Shown in pieces: positions 1-8,887 of a stretch of DNA of 48,375 nucleotides. Numbering within the stretch: the stretch's first letter is position 1; every line of letters begins with the position of its first letter. A model generated the notes under the pieces. The model did no database searches. It was given only the letters and a program-made list of their open reading frames with translations, and had not been told where the DNA came from. The position numbers were made by a program, and so were the translations under genes. This DNA is from JANLTP01 sp031363055 (GTDB taxonomy: Bacteria > Pseudomonadota > Gammaproteobacteria > Burkholderiales > Burkholderiaceae_E). The stretch spans positions 1 through 48,375 of the forward strand of contig JANLTP010000207.1 in NCBI GenBank assembly GCA_031363055.1. Reading direction: 5' to 3'.

Positions 1-169
1 GCTCGATGACGGCGCCCGCCGATTCATCGCCATAGCCGACGAAGGCCAGCGAATATTTTTGATCGGGTCGATCGGTTGTGCGCAACAAACTCATACCCAT
101 GATTTGGGTGTAGAAATCGATCGATCGCTGTAACTCCCCAACCCGGAGCATGGTGTGCAAAATTTTCAT
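1..169 (-). CDS. gloA: Lactoylglutathione lyase (glyoxalase I), N-terminal part only
   Basis: The first 56 codons of a minus-strand gene are present; the rest lies outside the window. The translation starts MKILHTMLRVGELQRSIDFY and continues into YTQIMGMSLLR, the classical glyoxalase I start, in which the first His and the following beta-alpha-beta unit belong to the metal-binding VOC fold. The family isomerises the hemithioacetal of methylglyoxal and glutathione to S-lactoylglutathione in the cytoplasm. The ATG at 169-167 is the only sensible start because the conserved MxILHTMLRV begins there. It follows the metalloprotease gene on the same strand after a gap of 68 bases, so it may be the last gene of the long minus-strand block. 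Confidence 0.85.
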   Translation of the reverse strand, partial: MKILHTMLRVGELQRSIDFYTQIMGMSLLRTTDRPDQKYSLAFVGYGDESAGAVIE

Positions 170-237
170 CAAGTAGTCCGTTCCATGGTGTCAGTGTTCG
201 GCCTCAGTTTTTAGTCTCAATGCGGCGTGTTTGAGCC

Positions 238-1074
238 TCAATGCGTTGTGTCGGCATGAATATTCTTGAGCCAATCCTTGGGCTTCTCATAGCCCGGCAG
301 CAGACTGCAGACAGTGGCCCAGAATTTCGGGCCATGATTCATTTCCCGCAAATGGGCAACTTCATGGGCAATGATGTAGTCAATGACATCGGCAGGAAAA
401 TGGACCAGGCGCCAATTCAGGCGAATCGAGCCGTCAGGCCCACAGCTACCCCAGCGCGTGCGCGCCGACGACAGCCCCCAGCGTCTCGGCTTCTTGCCGA
501 GCAGTTCACTGAAATGACTCAAGCGCGGTCCGAACAGCGACTTTGCTTGCGCTTGCAGCCAACCGTGGACCAGCACTTTCATCTGTTCGGAGTCCGCCTT
601 CGGGGGCAGACTGATCAATAAATTCTGATCAACCTTCAGCACGCGATGCGTTCGTTGTTCAGTCAATTGCATGGTCAGCGGCTCGCCGATGAAGAGCAAC
701 GGCGCGCCATCTTCCCAGCGTGTCATCAAACGATCACGGCGATTGGCGTAATCGCGCCACTCGATCAATTTGCGCGCAATCCAATTGCTGCGCTCGGCCA
801 GACCCGATTCAATTTCGGCGATTGATACCCATTTCGGCGCGGTGACGGTCAAACCACGATCGTCAATCAGAAAACCAATGGTGCGCCGACGCGAGCGTCG
901 CAATTGATAGTCAATATACTGATCGCGTAGCCGATACCAGCGACGATTGCCGCCCGCCGTACCCAGCCTCGGCGGCTCGTCGAACAAGGGTAGGTGCAGT
1001 TGTAACGCCGCGTCGTACATGTTTCGCCTCGAATGAGATTGCGGTGATGGCTTCGAGTTCGCGACGGTACTCAT
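238..1074 (-). CDS. YgjP-like / M48-type metal-dependent hydrolase (DUF45)
   Basis: A 278-residue protein. The C-terminal half carries RWGSCGPDGSIRLNWRLV followed by HEVAHLREMNHGPKFW, the HExxH zinc motif with a downstream His that defines the YgjP/WLM-like metallopeptidase fold. The family is soluble. Its E. coli member YgjP has been linked to nucleotide (UTP) hydrolysis as well as to a protease fold, so the substrate is open. The start codon at 1074 overlaps the gmhB stop in an ATGA arrangement, which supports this start and translational coupling. A later Met (MYDAALQLHLPLF) could be an alternative start. In betaproteobacteria this gene commonly follows the glyS-gmhB group, as here. Confidence 0.85.
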   Translation of the reverse strand: MSTVANSKPSPQSHSRRNMYDAALQLHLPLFDEPPRLGTAGGNRRWYRLRDQYIDYQLRRSRRRTIGFLIDDRGLTVTAPKWVSIAEIESGLAERSNWIARKLIEWRDYANRRDRLMTRWEDGAPLLFIGEPLTMQLTEQRTHRVLKVDQNLLISLPPKADSEQMKVLVHGWLQAQAKSLFGPRLSHFSELLGKKPRRWGLSSARTRWGSCGPDGSIRLNWRLVHFPADVIDYIIAHEVAHLREMNHGPKFWATVCSLLPGYEKPKDWLKNIHADTTH

Positions 1075-1604
1075 GGCGCCAGTTCCGCAGCGACGCTCGC
1101 CAGACTGTCGTGGACGAGGGTACCGGGTGGCAAGCTGCCGTTATTGAACGCCTTTTGTCCGTTTCCGGTTTTCACCAGAATCGGTTTGCAGCCGGCGGAG
1201 TAGGCTGCTTCGAGGTCGCGAAGACTATCGCCCACCATAATGGTTTGTTCGGCTTTGACGCCGAAGCGCGAGAATATTTCCAACAGAAGGCCAGGCTTGG
1301 GCTTGCGGCAATCGCAACCGGCGTCCGGGCTGTGTGGACAAAAAAAGATGGCGTCAATATGACCACCGGCATCGCTGACGGCGGCCTGCATCTTGGAATG
1401 GATTTGTCCCAGAATGGAAAGGTCGAGCAAGCCACGCGCAACGCCGGCTTGATTGGTCGCGACCGCAATCCGGTAACCCGACTGAGTCAGTCGGGCAATC
1501 GCCTCCAAGCTACCAGCGATCGGCCGCCACTCGTCCGCGCTCTTGATGTACGCGTCACTGTCATGGTTGATGACACCGTCGCGATCGAGAATGATGAGTT
1601 TCAT
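1071..1604 (-). CDS. gmhB: D-glycero-beta-D-manno-heptose 1,7-bisphosphate 7-phosphatase
   Basis: A 177-residue HAD-superfamily phosphatase. The N-terminus MKLIILDRDGVIN holds the DxD catalytic motif (Asp7 nucleophile, Asp9 acid/base). A zinc-binding loop follows with Cys and His residues (CPHSPDAGCDCRKP). A Lys-Pro-rich segment and MVGDSLRDLEAA form the later HAD motifs. The enzyme removes the 7-phosphate in ADP-heptose synthesis for the lipopolysaccharide inner core. Length matches the family. It overlaps glyS upstream and the metalloprotease downstream by 4 bases each (ATGA), so the three genes are probably co-translated. The substrate anomer (beta versus alpha) is inferred from the gram-negative context. 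Confidence 0.92.
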   Translation of the reverse strand: MKLIILDRDGVINHDSDAYIKSADEWRPIAGSLEAIARLTQSGYRIAVATNQAGVARGLLDLSILGQIHSKMQAAVSDAGGHIDAIFFCPHSPDAGCDCRKPKPGLLLEIFSRFGVKAEQTIMVGDSLRDLEAAYSAGCKPILVKTGNGQKAFNNGSLPPGTLVHDSLASVAAELAP

Positions 1605-3712
1605 GCAGACAACTTCGAAATGTCGGCAACCTGATTCATGAGTTGATGCAAATGACTGATGAGTGCGACACGATTATCGCGCAAGCGCGGGTCTTCCGCC
1701 ATCACCATGACGTCAGTAAAGAACTGGTCCACCGGCTCGCGTGCCTGCGCGAGCAAGCTCAGCGCGCCGCTGAAGTTTCGCGCCTGCAAACAAGCGGCGA
1801 CCTGAGGCGTCAATTGCTTAATCACTTGGGCCAATTGTCTTTCGGCCGGTTCAAGCAGTAGATGTGGATCGACTGCACTGCCGATCGTCGCGCCGCTTTT
1901 TTTCAGGATATTGCCGATGCGTTTATTGGCGGCTGCCAGTGACTGCGCCGCCGGCAGGGCACTGAAGGCGCGGACCGCCGCCAGACGATCCGGCATGTCA
2001 GCCAACACGGTCGAAGGGGTCTCGAGTACGGCTGCAATCTCTGCGCTGCTAAACGAACGCTCTCGCCAATAGCCGGTCAGCCGGTCTTCAAAGAACACCG
2101 CCAATTCACTGGCGGCGTTGACATTGGCTTTGTGCCTCGCTTCGAAGACAGTCAGCGACTGCGCAATCAATGCCTTCAGATCGAGCATCAATCGTTTCTC
2201 GATGAGCATGCGCAGGACGCCCAATGCCTGCCGGCGCAGCGCAAACGGATCACGGTCGCCAGTCGGTTGTTGGCCGATCGCGAACAGTCCGCACAGCGTC
2301 TCGAGCTTGTCGGCCAGCGCCAGAATGATTCCGGTCCGGGCACGCGGTAACTCGTCGCCGGCGAATCGGGGGCTGTATTGCTGCGCAATGGCATCGGCCA
2401 CCGCCGGCGGCTCACCGTCGTGCAGCGCGTAATAGCGGCCCATCGTTCCCTGCAATTCCGGGAACTCGCCGACCATGCCGGTCAGCAAATCGGCTTTGGC
2501 CAACTGCGCTGCACGATCAACCATCTGCATCGCCTCTGCCGACTCATTGAGCGCCGTGCTGATGATGCAAGCGATACTTCGAACTCGACCTACCCGGTCG
2601 GCCTGGGTGCCGAGCTTGGCGTGATACACCACCGAGGCCAGTTGCGGCAAGCGTGCCGCCAGGCTTTGTTTGCGGTCTTGTTCGAAGAAGAAACGAGCAT
2701 CGGAGAGTCGCGGTCGAACTACACGCTGGTTACCATCAATGATCAAGGTCGGGTCGCTGATCGCCATGTTCGAGACGATGAGAAACTTGGCCAGCAACTG
2801 GCCGTCTTGATCAAACAGCGGGAAGTATTTTTGATTGGTGCGCATGGTGAGAATCAGACATTCCTGCGGTATCGCCAGGAACTCGTGATCAAACTCGCCG
2901 ACATACACCGCCGGCCATTCAACCAGCGCATTGACTTCATCAAGCAAGGCCGAGCACTCGCCTTCATCACCAAGATTGGCGCTCAGCGCGCTCGCCTGCG
3001 CTTGCAGTTGCGCCTGAATGTTGGCGCGCCGCTCGGCGAAGCTCGCCAACACCCGCCCCTCGACCGACAACTGTTGCTCGTAACTGCCGGCGTGTTCAAT
3101 GCTGATCGGCGCTTTCGATTGAAAGCGATGGCCCAAGGTCATGCGACCGGCCGTCAGACCCAGTACCGCAGCGGGCAGCACATCGGCGCCATGCAAGACG
3201 ATGAGCGAGTGCGCAGGCCGCACAAACTCAACGGTGGTAATGCCATCAGCCAGTTGGTATTGCATGAGTTTGGGGATCGGCAACTTGCGCAGGGCGTTAT
3301 CTAGTGCCGGACCGATCACCGCAGCCAGCGTTTCGCCGGCCAGCAGGATGCGGGCGGTAAAGATTTCCTGTTTGCCATCGGAGCCACGCGTCAACTGGTC
3401 AAGCGCCACGCCTTGTTTTTCGGCCCACTTGCGCAACGCCTGGGTCGGCTCGCCGTTGGCATCGAGCGCAACCTTCAGGGACGGGCCTTTCAGATCCTGC
3501 GCTCGATCAGCGCCTTTGCTCGCCACCGCTGCAATTCGAACCGCCAGCCGACGCGGCGTTGCAAAGCGGGTGACGATCGCATCAGCACCAGCCAAGCCCT
3601 TGGCAAGCAGCGTCTGATGCAATTGACTGGACAGACTCTCGGATAACCGGGCCAGTGCTTTCGGCGGCAGTTCTTCGGTGAATAGCTCGATCAACAGGTC
3701 GTGAGTGGACAT
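1601..3712 (-). CDS. glyS: Glycine--tRNA ligase beta subunit
   Basis: A 703-residue protein with the bacterial GlyS architecture. The start MSTHDLLIELFTEELPPKAL is the family signature, the middle contains the HD-like region, and the C-terminus has the anticodon-binding DALR-like domain. Together with GlyQ it forms the alpha2-beta2 class II glycyl-tRNA synthetase; the beta subunit is needed for tRNA recognition. The gene lies 20 bases downstream of glyQ on the same strand and overlaps gmhB by 4 bases. No disruption is visible. Confidence 0.97.
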   Translation of the reverse strand: MSTHDLLIELFTEELPPKALARLSESLSSQLHQTLLAKGLAGADAIVTRFATPRRLAVRIAAVASKGADRAQDLKGPSLKVALDANGEPTQALRKWAEKQGVALDQLTRGSDGKQEIFTARILLAGETLAAVIGPALDNALRKLPIPKLMQYQLADGITTVEFVRPAHSLIVLHGADVLPAAVLGLTAGRMTLGHRFQSKAPISIEHAGSYEQQLSVEGRVLASFAERRANIQAQLQAQASALSANLGDEGECSALLDEVNALVEWPAVYVGEFDHEFLAIPQECLILTMRTNQKYFPLFDQDGQLLAKFLIVSNMAISDPTLIIDGNQRVVRPRLSDARFFFEQDRKQSLAARLPQLASVVYHAKLGTQADRVGRVRSIACIISTALNESAEAMQMVDRAAQLAKADLLTGMVGEFPELQGTMGRYYALHDGEPPAVADAIAQQYSPRFAGDELPRARTGIILALADKLETLCGLFAIGQQPTGDRDPFALRRQALGVLRMLIEKRLMLDLKALIAQSLTVFEARHKANVNAASELAVFFEDRLTGYWRERSFSSAEIAAVLETPSTVLADMPDRLAAVRAFSALPAAQSLAAANKRIGNILKKSGATIGSAVDPHLLLEPAERQLAQVIKQLTPQVAACLQARNFSGALSLLAQAREPVDQFFTDVMVMAEDPRLRDNRVALISHLHQLMNQVADISKLSA

Positions 3713-3732
3713 GGGAATCTATCGACTCGCGC

Positions 3733-4620
3733 TCAGGCGGCCGCTGCAGGGCGGGCGAGCATCGGAAAGCCCAAACGCTCGCGCGAGTCGTAGTACGACT
3801 GCGCAATGCCGCGCGACAGCGCACGAACCCTGGCAATGTAGCCGGCCCGCTCCGTCACCGAAATAGCGCCACGCGCATCGAGCAGGTTAAAGGTATGCGA
3901 GCACTTCATGATCATTTCGTAGGCCGGCAGCGCCAACCGCGCTTCGATCAAGCCGCGAGCTTCGGCTTCGTAGTCGTCAAAATGACGGAACAGCATGGCG
4001 ACATTCGAGTGCTCGAAGTTATAGCTCGATTGCTCCACCTCGTTCTGATGAAATACATCGCGATAGGAAATATGGTCGGTCCAGGCGAGATCGAAAATGC
4101 TGTCGACTTTTTGCAGATACATGGCCAGGCGCTCAAGCCCGTAGGTGATTTCGCCGGTGATCGGTTGGCAGCGCAGCGAACCGACCTCCTGAAAGTAGGT
4201 GAACTGGGTCACCTCCATGCCGTTCAGCCAAACCTCCCAGCCGAGTCCCCAGGCACCCAGGGTTGGTGACTCCCAATCGTCCTCAACGAAGCGGATGTCG
4301 TTACGCTCGGTATCGATGCCGAGTTCACGCAAGGAGCCTAGATAAAGCTCGAGGATATTCGGCGGCGACGGCTTGAGTACCACTTGATACTGGTAGTAGT
4401 GCTGCAAGCGATTCGGATTGTCACCGTAGCGGCCGTCCTTCGGACGACGCGATGGTTGCACATAAGCGGCTCGCCAAGGCTCGGGTCCGATGGAACGAAG
4501 AAAGGTCGCGGTATGAAAGGTGCCGGCACCGACTTCCAGATCGTAGGGCTGAAGCAAGGCGCAGCCGTGGGCATTCCAATAGTCTTGCAACTTGAGAATC
4601 GCGCCTTGAAAGGTCAGCAT
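3733..4620 (-). CDS. glyQ: Glycine--tRNA ligase alpha subunit
   Basis: The catalytic class II synthetase subunit, 295 residues from the chosen ATG at 4620. The open frame extends upstream to 4779, but family proteins begin with MLTFQGAILKLQDYW, and the extra N-terminal residues are antisense-like and overlap lnt. Recognisable segments include GCALLQPYDLEVGAGTFHTA, YVQPSRRPKDGRYG and FTYFQEVG. It activates glycine and charges tRNA-Gly with GlyS. It sits 68 bases downstream of lnt and 20 bases upstream of glyS. Confidence 0.97.
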   Translation of the reverse strand: MLTFQGAILKLQDYWNAHGCALLQPYDLEVGAGTFHTATFLRSIGPEPWRAAYVQPSRRPKDGRYGDNPNRLQHYYQYQVVLKPSPPNILELYLGSLRELGIDTERNDIRFVEDDWESPTLGAWGLGWEVWLNGMEVTQFTYFQEVGSLRCQPITGEITYGLERLAMYLQKVDSIFDLAWTDHISYRDVFHQNEVEQSSYNFEHSNVAMLFRHFDDYEAEARGLIEARLALPAYEMIMKCSHTFNLLDARGAISVTERAGYIARVRALSRGIAQSYYDSRERLGFPMLARPAAAA

Positions 4621-4688
4621 CAATGGCCTGGGTGGAAAAAGCAAAAGCGCGATTGTACTCAGGGGAGCCGAAGAAATCGAAACAGTCG

Positions 4689-6449
4689 TTAGCGCGACAA
4701 CGTTTTTCCGGCGCGTTGACGCCACGCAGCCAAGATGATGATCAAAGCAGACACACTCAATGCGGGCCAATGTGTCCACCTTGCAAACGGCGTCTCGCCG
4801 GTCATGCCCTGGACTTCATCCTCGAGTACACCGACCGTGTGATGTTCCAGCACGGCGCGTACATTGCCCCGTGCATCGATCGAGGCGGTCATGCCGGTAT
4901 TGGTCGAGCGCAGCATCGGTCGGGCGAGCTCGAGGCTACGCATGCGCGCAATTTGCAGGTGTTGTGTGAGCGCGTGGCTGCGACCGAACCAGGCGATGTT
5001 GCTGACGTTGACAAGGATGTTGGCACTACCACCGCTGGTTCGAACTGCGCGCGCGAGTTGCTCACCGAACAGGTCTTCGTAGCAGATGTTAAAGGCCACC
5101 CGCTGGCCTCGAATCAGAAAGGGCTGCTGTTCGAGGCTGCCGCGTGCAAAGCTGCCCAACGGAATATTCATGAGATTCACGAACCATTGGAAGCCGAACG
5201 GGACGACTTCTCCGAACGGGACCAGATGATGTTTGTCGTAGCGCTGCGACTGATCCGCCAGTTGATCGGCGCGCAGCAGCAGCACACTGTTGGCGACGCG
5301 GCCCTGCAGGATCATTTCGGCCGTGAGCGCGCCGGCCTGGTCAGCGCCTGCACCTGCACCTGCGCCTCTACCTGTACCTGCGCCCGACGGCAACGGCAAC
5401 GGCATGCCAATGGCGACATGCAAGCGCGGTTGTCGGCGATCGGGCGGGAACATCTGTTCGATGAGCGCCGGGTCCGTGGCGGCCCAGGGAACCGTCCAGG
5501 CGGTCTCAGGCAATACCGTCAAATCGAGCTCGCCCATCGCACTGGGCTGCGCGACCATTCGGCTGTAAGCCTGCATTGCCCGGTAACTCTGTTGCGGCAC
5601 AAACTTGAGTTGCTGTGGCACGTTGCCTTGAAGTAGTCGGACATTGAGCATGGGACCGGACGGGGTCGCCCACTGAACTTTCTGCGCAACCCAGCCAACC
5701 GCTGTGATCATCAGGAGGACGGCGACTGGAACGACGATGACAGCGGCTGAACTGCTCTTGGCAGACGCGCCGGTAGAAGCGTCGACAGACGCGACGACAG
5801 GCGTTGCCGCGCTCATGGACTGACTGAAACTCAAAGCGAGGTCGGCGATCAGAAACGCAAGCAGGGCCGCCAGCCCGGAAACCGCATACACGCCCACCAG
5901 CGGCGCCCAGCCGGCCAGGGGTGAGTCGACATGTGCGTAACCAATGGCGATCCACGGAAAGCCGGTAAATGCCACGCCACGAAGCCATTCAGCGAAGGTC
6001 CAGCCGGCTGCGAAGACGGTGGCTGCACGTAACCGCCGAAGCACGCCCTGATGGCGTTGATAGCCCGCCAGACGGACCGTAGTCAGAAATGCAATGCACG
6101 CAAACAGCGCCAGAAACGCCGATAACAACAACACAGCGGCCGCCGCGATCGGCGCTGGCAGATCGCCATAATCGTGCATGCTGATGTAAAGCCAGCACAG
6201 CCCGGTTCCAAACCAGGTGGTCGAGAACAGCCATGGCGTGAACATGATTTTCAGCCAGCCGCTGCGTGGCCTGGTGTCGAGTTCAGGAAGCCAGAGCCAC
6301 AACAGGCTGGCCAACATCAGTACCTGACCCCACCACAATGTCCAGGGCGCAAAGCTCAGCGCATGCAGGGCGCCTGCAGCGAGGACGAACGGGATTCGAA
6401 ACCGGTTTGGCCACGCCGGGCGAGCTTCAGCCGGCAACCGTACGCTCAT
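4689..6449 (-). CDS. lnt: Apolipoprotein N-acyltransferase
   Basis: A 586-residue inner-membrane enzyme that transfers the third acyl chain onto the N-terminal cysteine of lipoproteins. About six hydrophobic segments lie in the first 200 residues and one at the very C-terminus, flanking a periplasmic nitrilase domain. The catalytic triad is visible as Glu315 (VLPETAW), Lys406 (DKHHLVPFGE) and Cys456 (FNICYED). It is longer than many homologues, partly because of a Gly/Ala-rich insert at about residues 356-373, encoded by hexanucleotide repeats near 5346-5403 between the Glu and Lys motifs. The start overlaps the corC end by 23 bases. No later Met fits the first membrane segment, so this start is preferred. 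Confidence 0.95.
   Translation of the reverse strand: MSVRLPAEARPAWPNRFRIPFVLAAGALHALSFAPWTLWWGQVLMLASLLWLWLPELDTRPRSGWLKIMFTPWLFSTTWFGTGLCWLYISMHDYGDLPAPIAAAAVLLLSAFLALFACIAFLTTVRLAGYQRHQGVLRRLRAATVFAAGWTFAEWLRGVAFTGFPWIAIGYAHVDSPLAGWAPLVGVYAVSGLAALLAFLIADLALSFSQSMSAATPVVASVDASTGASAKSSSAAVIVVPVAVLLMITAVGWVAQKVQWATPSGPMLNVRLLQGNVPQQLKFVPQQSYRAMQAYSRMVAQPSAMGELDLTVLPETAWTVPWAATDPALIEQMFPPDRRQPRLHVAIGMPLPLPSGAGTGRGAGAGAGADQAGALTAEMILQGRVANSVLLLRADQLADQSQRYDKHHLVPFGEVVPFGFQWFVNLMNIPLGSFARGSLEQQPFLIRGQRVAFNICYEDLFGEQLARAVRTSGGSANILVNVSNIAWFGRSHALTQHLQIARMRSLELARPMLRSTNTGMTASIDARGNVRAVLEHHTVGVLEDEVQGMTGETPFARWTHWPALSVSALIIILAAWRQRAGKTLSR
5346..5403. repeat. Imperfect 6-bp tandem repeat inside lnt
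   Basis: About nine degenerate hexamers of the cctgca/cctgcg/ggcaac type run in phase with the reading frame. They encode an alternating Gly-Ala stretch in the Lnt periplasmic domain, between two catalytic motifs but in a position that looks like a loop. Confidence 0.7.
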
Positions 6450-7311
6450 CGTCCTTGAGCTCCGAAGGTGGCAGGCGATCGATCAGCAGCAATTGAACTT
6501 GCCGGGCGTCGGTGCGCAAGACCTCGAAGCGAATCCCTTCAAGGGCGACGTTCTCGCCGCGCCTGGGCACTCGGCCGAACTGATCGGTTACCAGACCGGC
6601 AATCGTGTCGAACTCGGTATCGGCGAAGTGCGTGCCGAAGAACTCATTGAACTGGGTGATTTCCGTAATGCCACGCACGCGGTAGCGCGGTCCGTGCGGG
6701 CCGGTGTCAATGGCAACTACATGGTCACTGGCTTCATCAAAATCGAATTCATCTTCAATGTCGCCAACGATCTGTTCGATGACATCTTCGATGGTGATGA
6801 GGCCTGCGACACCGCCATATTCATCGACGACGCAAGCGATATGATTGCGGTTGACCCTGAAGTCGCGCAGCAGCACATTCAGTCGTTTCGATTCGGGAAT
6901 AAAGACCGCTGGTCGCAACAAGTCGCGCACGTCAACCTTTTCGATGGTCGACAGCCGCAGTAAATCTTTCGCATGCAAGATGCCAATGACATTGTCGCGC
7001 TCGCCCTCGACCACCGGAAAGCGCGAATGGGCGGCGGCAATCACTTTCGGTATGAATAGATCGGGCGGCTCGGATATGTCAATGACATCCATCTGCGCAC
7101 GCGGCACCATGATGTCGCGCGCCGACAGGTCGGCGACCTGCAATACCCCTTCGATCATAGAAAGGGCGTCGGCGTCGAGCAGGCTTCGTTCATGGGCCTG
7201 TCGCAATAACTCCAGCAGTTGGGGGCGGTTATCCGGAGCGCGCACCAGCAGGGCGCTTAACCGTTCGAGCAGCGAGCGCTTGGGCTCTGTGCTCGAATTC
7301 TCATCACGCAT
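6427..7311 (-). CDS. corC: CorC/HlyC family protein with paired CBS domains
   Basis: A 294-residue soluble protein with two CBS domains (about residues 65-185; DIMVPRAQMDVIDI begins the first and VVDEYGGVAGLITIEDVIEQ closes the second) and a C-terminal CorC_HlyC transporter-associated domain (about 205-285, RVRGITEITQFNEFFG). It has no membrane segment, as in the short CorC proteins; the family is associated with Mg/Co efflux, and the usual neighbour is lnt as found here. It is followed by lnt with a 23-base overlap and preceded by ybeY after 9 bases. The biochemical role of CorC remains unsettled, so the name reflects family membership. Confidence 0.93.
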   Translation of the reverse strand: MRDENSSTEPKRSLLERLSALLVRAPDNRPQLLELLRQAHERSLLDADALSMIEGVLQVADLSARDIMVPRAQMDVIDISEPPDLFIPKVIAAAHSRFPVVEGERDNVIGILHAKDLLRLSTIEKVDVRDLLRPAVFIPESKRLNVLLRDFRVNRNHIACVVDEYGGVAGLITIEDVIEQIVGDIEDEFDFDEASDHVVAIDTGPHGPRYRVRGITEITQFNEFFGTHFADTEFDTIAGLVTDQFGRVPRRGENVALEGIRFEVLRTDARQVQLLLIDRLPPSELKDDERTVAG

Positions 7312-7320
7312 CGAGTTGGG

Positions 7321-7914
7321 TCAGGTAGTTATGGCTGAATGAGGATAACGCAATTTCCCGGGAATGCCTATTGCCGGACCCTTCGCGATTTGATAGGGAT
7401 TGGCGATTCGAAAGCGCTTCAAGAGCTGAATTTCCCGAGCTTCCATCTGCGCTGCCGCGTCGTCAGACTCGTGGTCCCAGCCCTGCGCGTGCAGCGCACC
7501 ATGGATGACCAGATGTGCCAAATGGTCTCTGAACGACTTGTGTTGCGCGCGCGCCTCGTCTGCCAGGACGTCCAGGCATAGAACGATGTCCGCTTGAACG
7601 ATTGGCGCGGCTGCATTTAGGCGAATGGGTGGTTCAGCGTTGTAAATGAAGGTCAATACATTGGTCGCGTAGTCGCGATCGCGGAATTCGCGATTCAATT
7701 GCCGGGCTTCATCACGGCCTACAAATCTCAACGTCAATACGGCCGATCGCTCAAGTGTGGCCAGTATCCAGCGTCGGAGTTGCCGACGCTCAACATCAGG
7801 CTGATGCAAGGCCGAGGCGATTTGCACCTGCAAGGAGAGTGACGGCGGGGCACTGGTAGGCGGAGCACTGGCGCGCCGAGCATTAACGGGTCGAGTACTA
7901 GCGGGCTGGATCAT
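7321..7914 (-). CDS. ybeY: Endoribonuclease / rRNA maturation factor YbeY
   Basis: A 197-residue protein with the diagnostic zinc site HGALHAQGWDH: His138, His142 and His148. YbeY acts in 16S rRNA 3'-end maturation and ribosome quality control. The usual family core begins near residue 27 (LSLQVQIAS). The preceding residues are a Pro/Ala/Ser/Arg-rich extension encoded by four 15-bp repeats at 7847-7906. The ATG at 7914 overlaps the end of phoH by 17 bases, the expected partner order. If translation started later the extension would be lost, but no good internal Met exists near the core. Confidence 0.93.
   Translation of the reverse strand: MIQPASTRPVNARRASAPPTSAPPSLSLQVQIASALHQPDVERRQLRRWILATLERSAVLTLRFVGRDEARQLNREFRDRDYATNVLTFIYNAEPPIRLNAAAPIVQADIVLCLDVLADEARAQHKSFRDHLAHLVIHGALHAQGWDHESDDAAAQMEAREIQLLKRFRIANPYQIAKGPAIGIPGKLRYPHSAITT
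7847..7906. repeat. Four 15-bp tandem repeats in the 5' end of ybeY
   Basis: Four adjacent degenerate 15-base units (7847-7861, 7862-7876, 7877-7891, 7892-7906) share a gagcactggcgggc-like core. The length is a multiple of three, so each unit adds five residues of the PASTR/PVNAR/RASAP/PTSAP type at the YbeY N-terminus. Confidence 0.75.
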
Positions 7915-8884
7915 TTTGCTCGTAAGCAGCTACTATGCGCGCCACCAGCGGATGACGAACGACATCAGACGCGTTAAATTCGGTGAACGCCAGGCCCTCG
8001 ACCTGACGAAGAATTTTCCGGGCCTCGAGCAAGCCGGAGCTTTGAGCGCGTGGCAGATCAATCTGCGTGACGTCGCCGGTGATCACCATCTTCGAGCCGA
8101 AGCCCATGCGGGTCAGAAACATCTTCATCTGCTCGGCTGTGGTATTTTGCGCCTCATCGAGAATGATGAACGAGTGACTCAGCGTGCGCCCGCGCATGTA
8201 GGCCAGGGGTGCCACTTCAATCGCCTGTTTCTCGAACATGCGCTGCGCCTTGTCGAGTCCCATGAGTTCATAAAGTGCGTCATAAAGCGGCCGCAAATAC
8301 GGATCAACTTTCTGCGATAAATCGCCGGGTAAAAAGCCCAGGCGCTCGCCTGCTTCAACTGCCGGGCGAGTCAGCACGATGCGCTTGACCGCGTCACGCT
8401 CGAGCGCATCAACGGCGCAGGCCACTGCCAGGTACGTCTTGCCTGTACCTGCCGGGCCAATGCCGAACGAAATATCGTGACTCAAAATATTGCGCAAATA
8501 GGCGCGCTGATTGGGCGTTCTGCCTTGCAGATCGGCGCGGCGCGTGAGTAACGGCGGACTGGTTTGCGACGCAAGTGATTCCGCTTCGCCCGGGCCTGTA
8601 ACGCTTTGCAGTGAGTCGGTCAGCAGCAACTGGATCTGGCTGGCGTCAATCGGCTCGGTAGCGCTGCGATACAGGTTCTGCAGGACACTCAAAGCCGTTT
8701 GTCCCGCAGTCAGCGCGCCTTGGATGGCAAAGCGCTCCCCTCTTCGATTGATTTGCACGCCCAGGGCCGATGCGATCTGCCTGATGTTTTCATCGAGCGG
8801 GCCGCAAAGATTGGCGAGCCGCTGATTATCGAGCGGTTGAGGAACAAATTCGAAACGAGAGACTGCAGGAGCACGAACGGTCAC
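7898..8884 (-). CDS. phoH: PhoH family ATPase
   Basis: A 328-residue protein with a Walker A motif GPAGTGKT at residues 143-150 and Walker B FIILDEAQN near residue 237, typical of PhoH/YbeZ. The N-terminal 110 residues form the variable region preceding the ATPase core. YbeZ-type PhoH proteins are encoded next to ybeY and are thought to act with it on RNA. Here the two genes overlap by 17 bases. The start follows the FecR-domain gene by 3 bases, so it is probably in the same transcript, although an internal promoter cannot be excluded. Confidence 0.95.
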   Translation of the reverse strand: MTVRAPAVSRFEFVPQPLDNQRLANLCGPLDENIRQIASALGVQINRRGERFAIQGALTAGQTALSVLQNLYRSATEPIDASQIQLLLTDSLQSVTGPGEAESLASQTSPPLLTRRADLQGRTPNQRAYLRNILSHDISFGIGPAGTGKTYLAVACAVDALERDAVKRIVLTRPAVEAGERLGFLPGDLSQKVDPYLRPLYDALYELMGLDKAQRMFEKQAIEVAPLAYMRGRTLSHSFIILDEAQNTTAEQMKMFLTRMGFGSKMVITGDVTQIDLPRAQSSGLLEARKILRQVEGLAFTEFNASDVVRHPLVARIVAAYEQNDPAR

Positions 8885-8887
8885 GGG

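Noticed and set aside
2378..3304. 308-codon plus-strand open frame
   Set aside because: Shadow of glyS, which is complete and well conserved on the other strand.
4621..4779. N-terminal extension of GlyQ
   Set aside because: The segment overlaps the end of lnt, and GlyQ proteins begin at MLTFQG.
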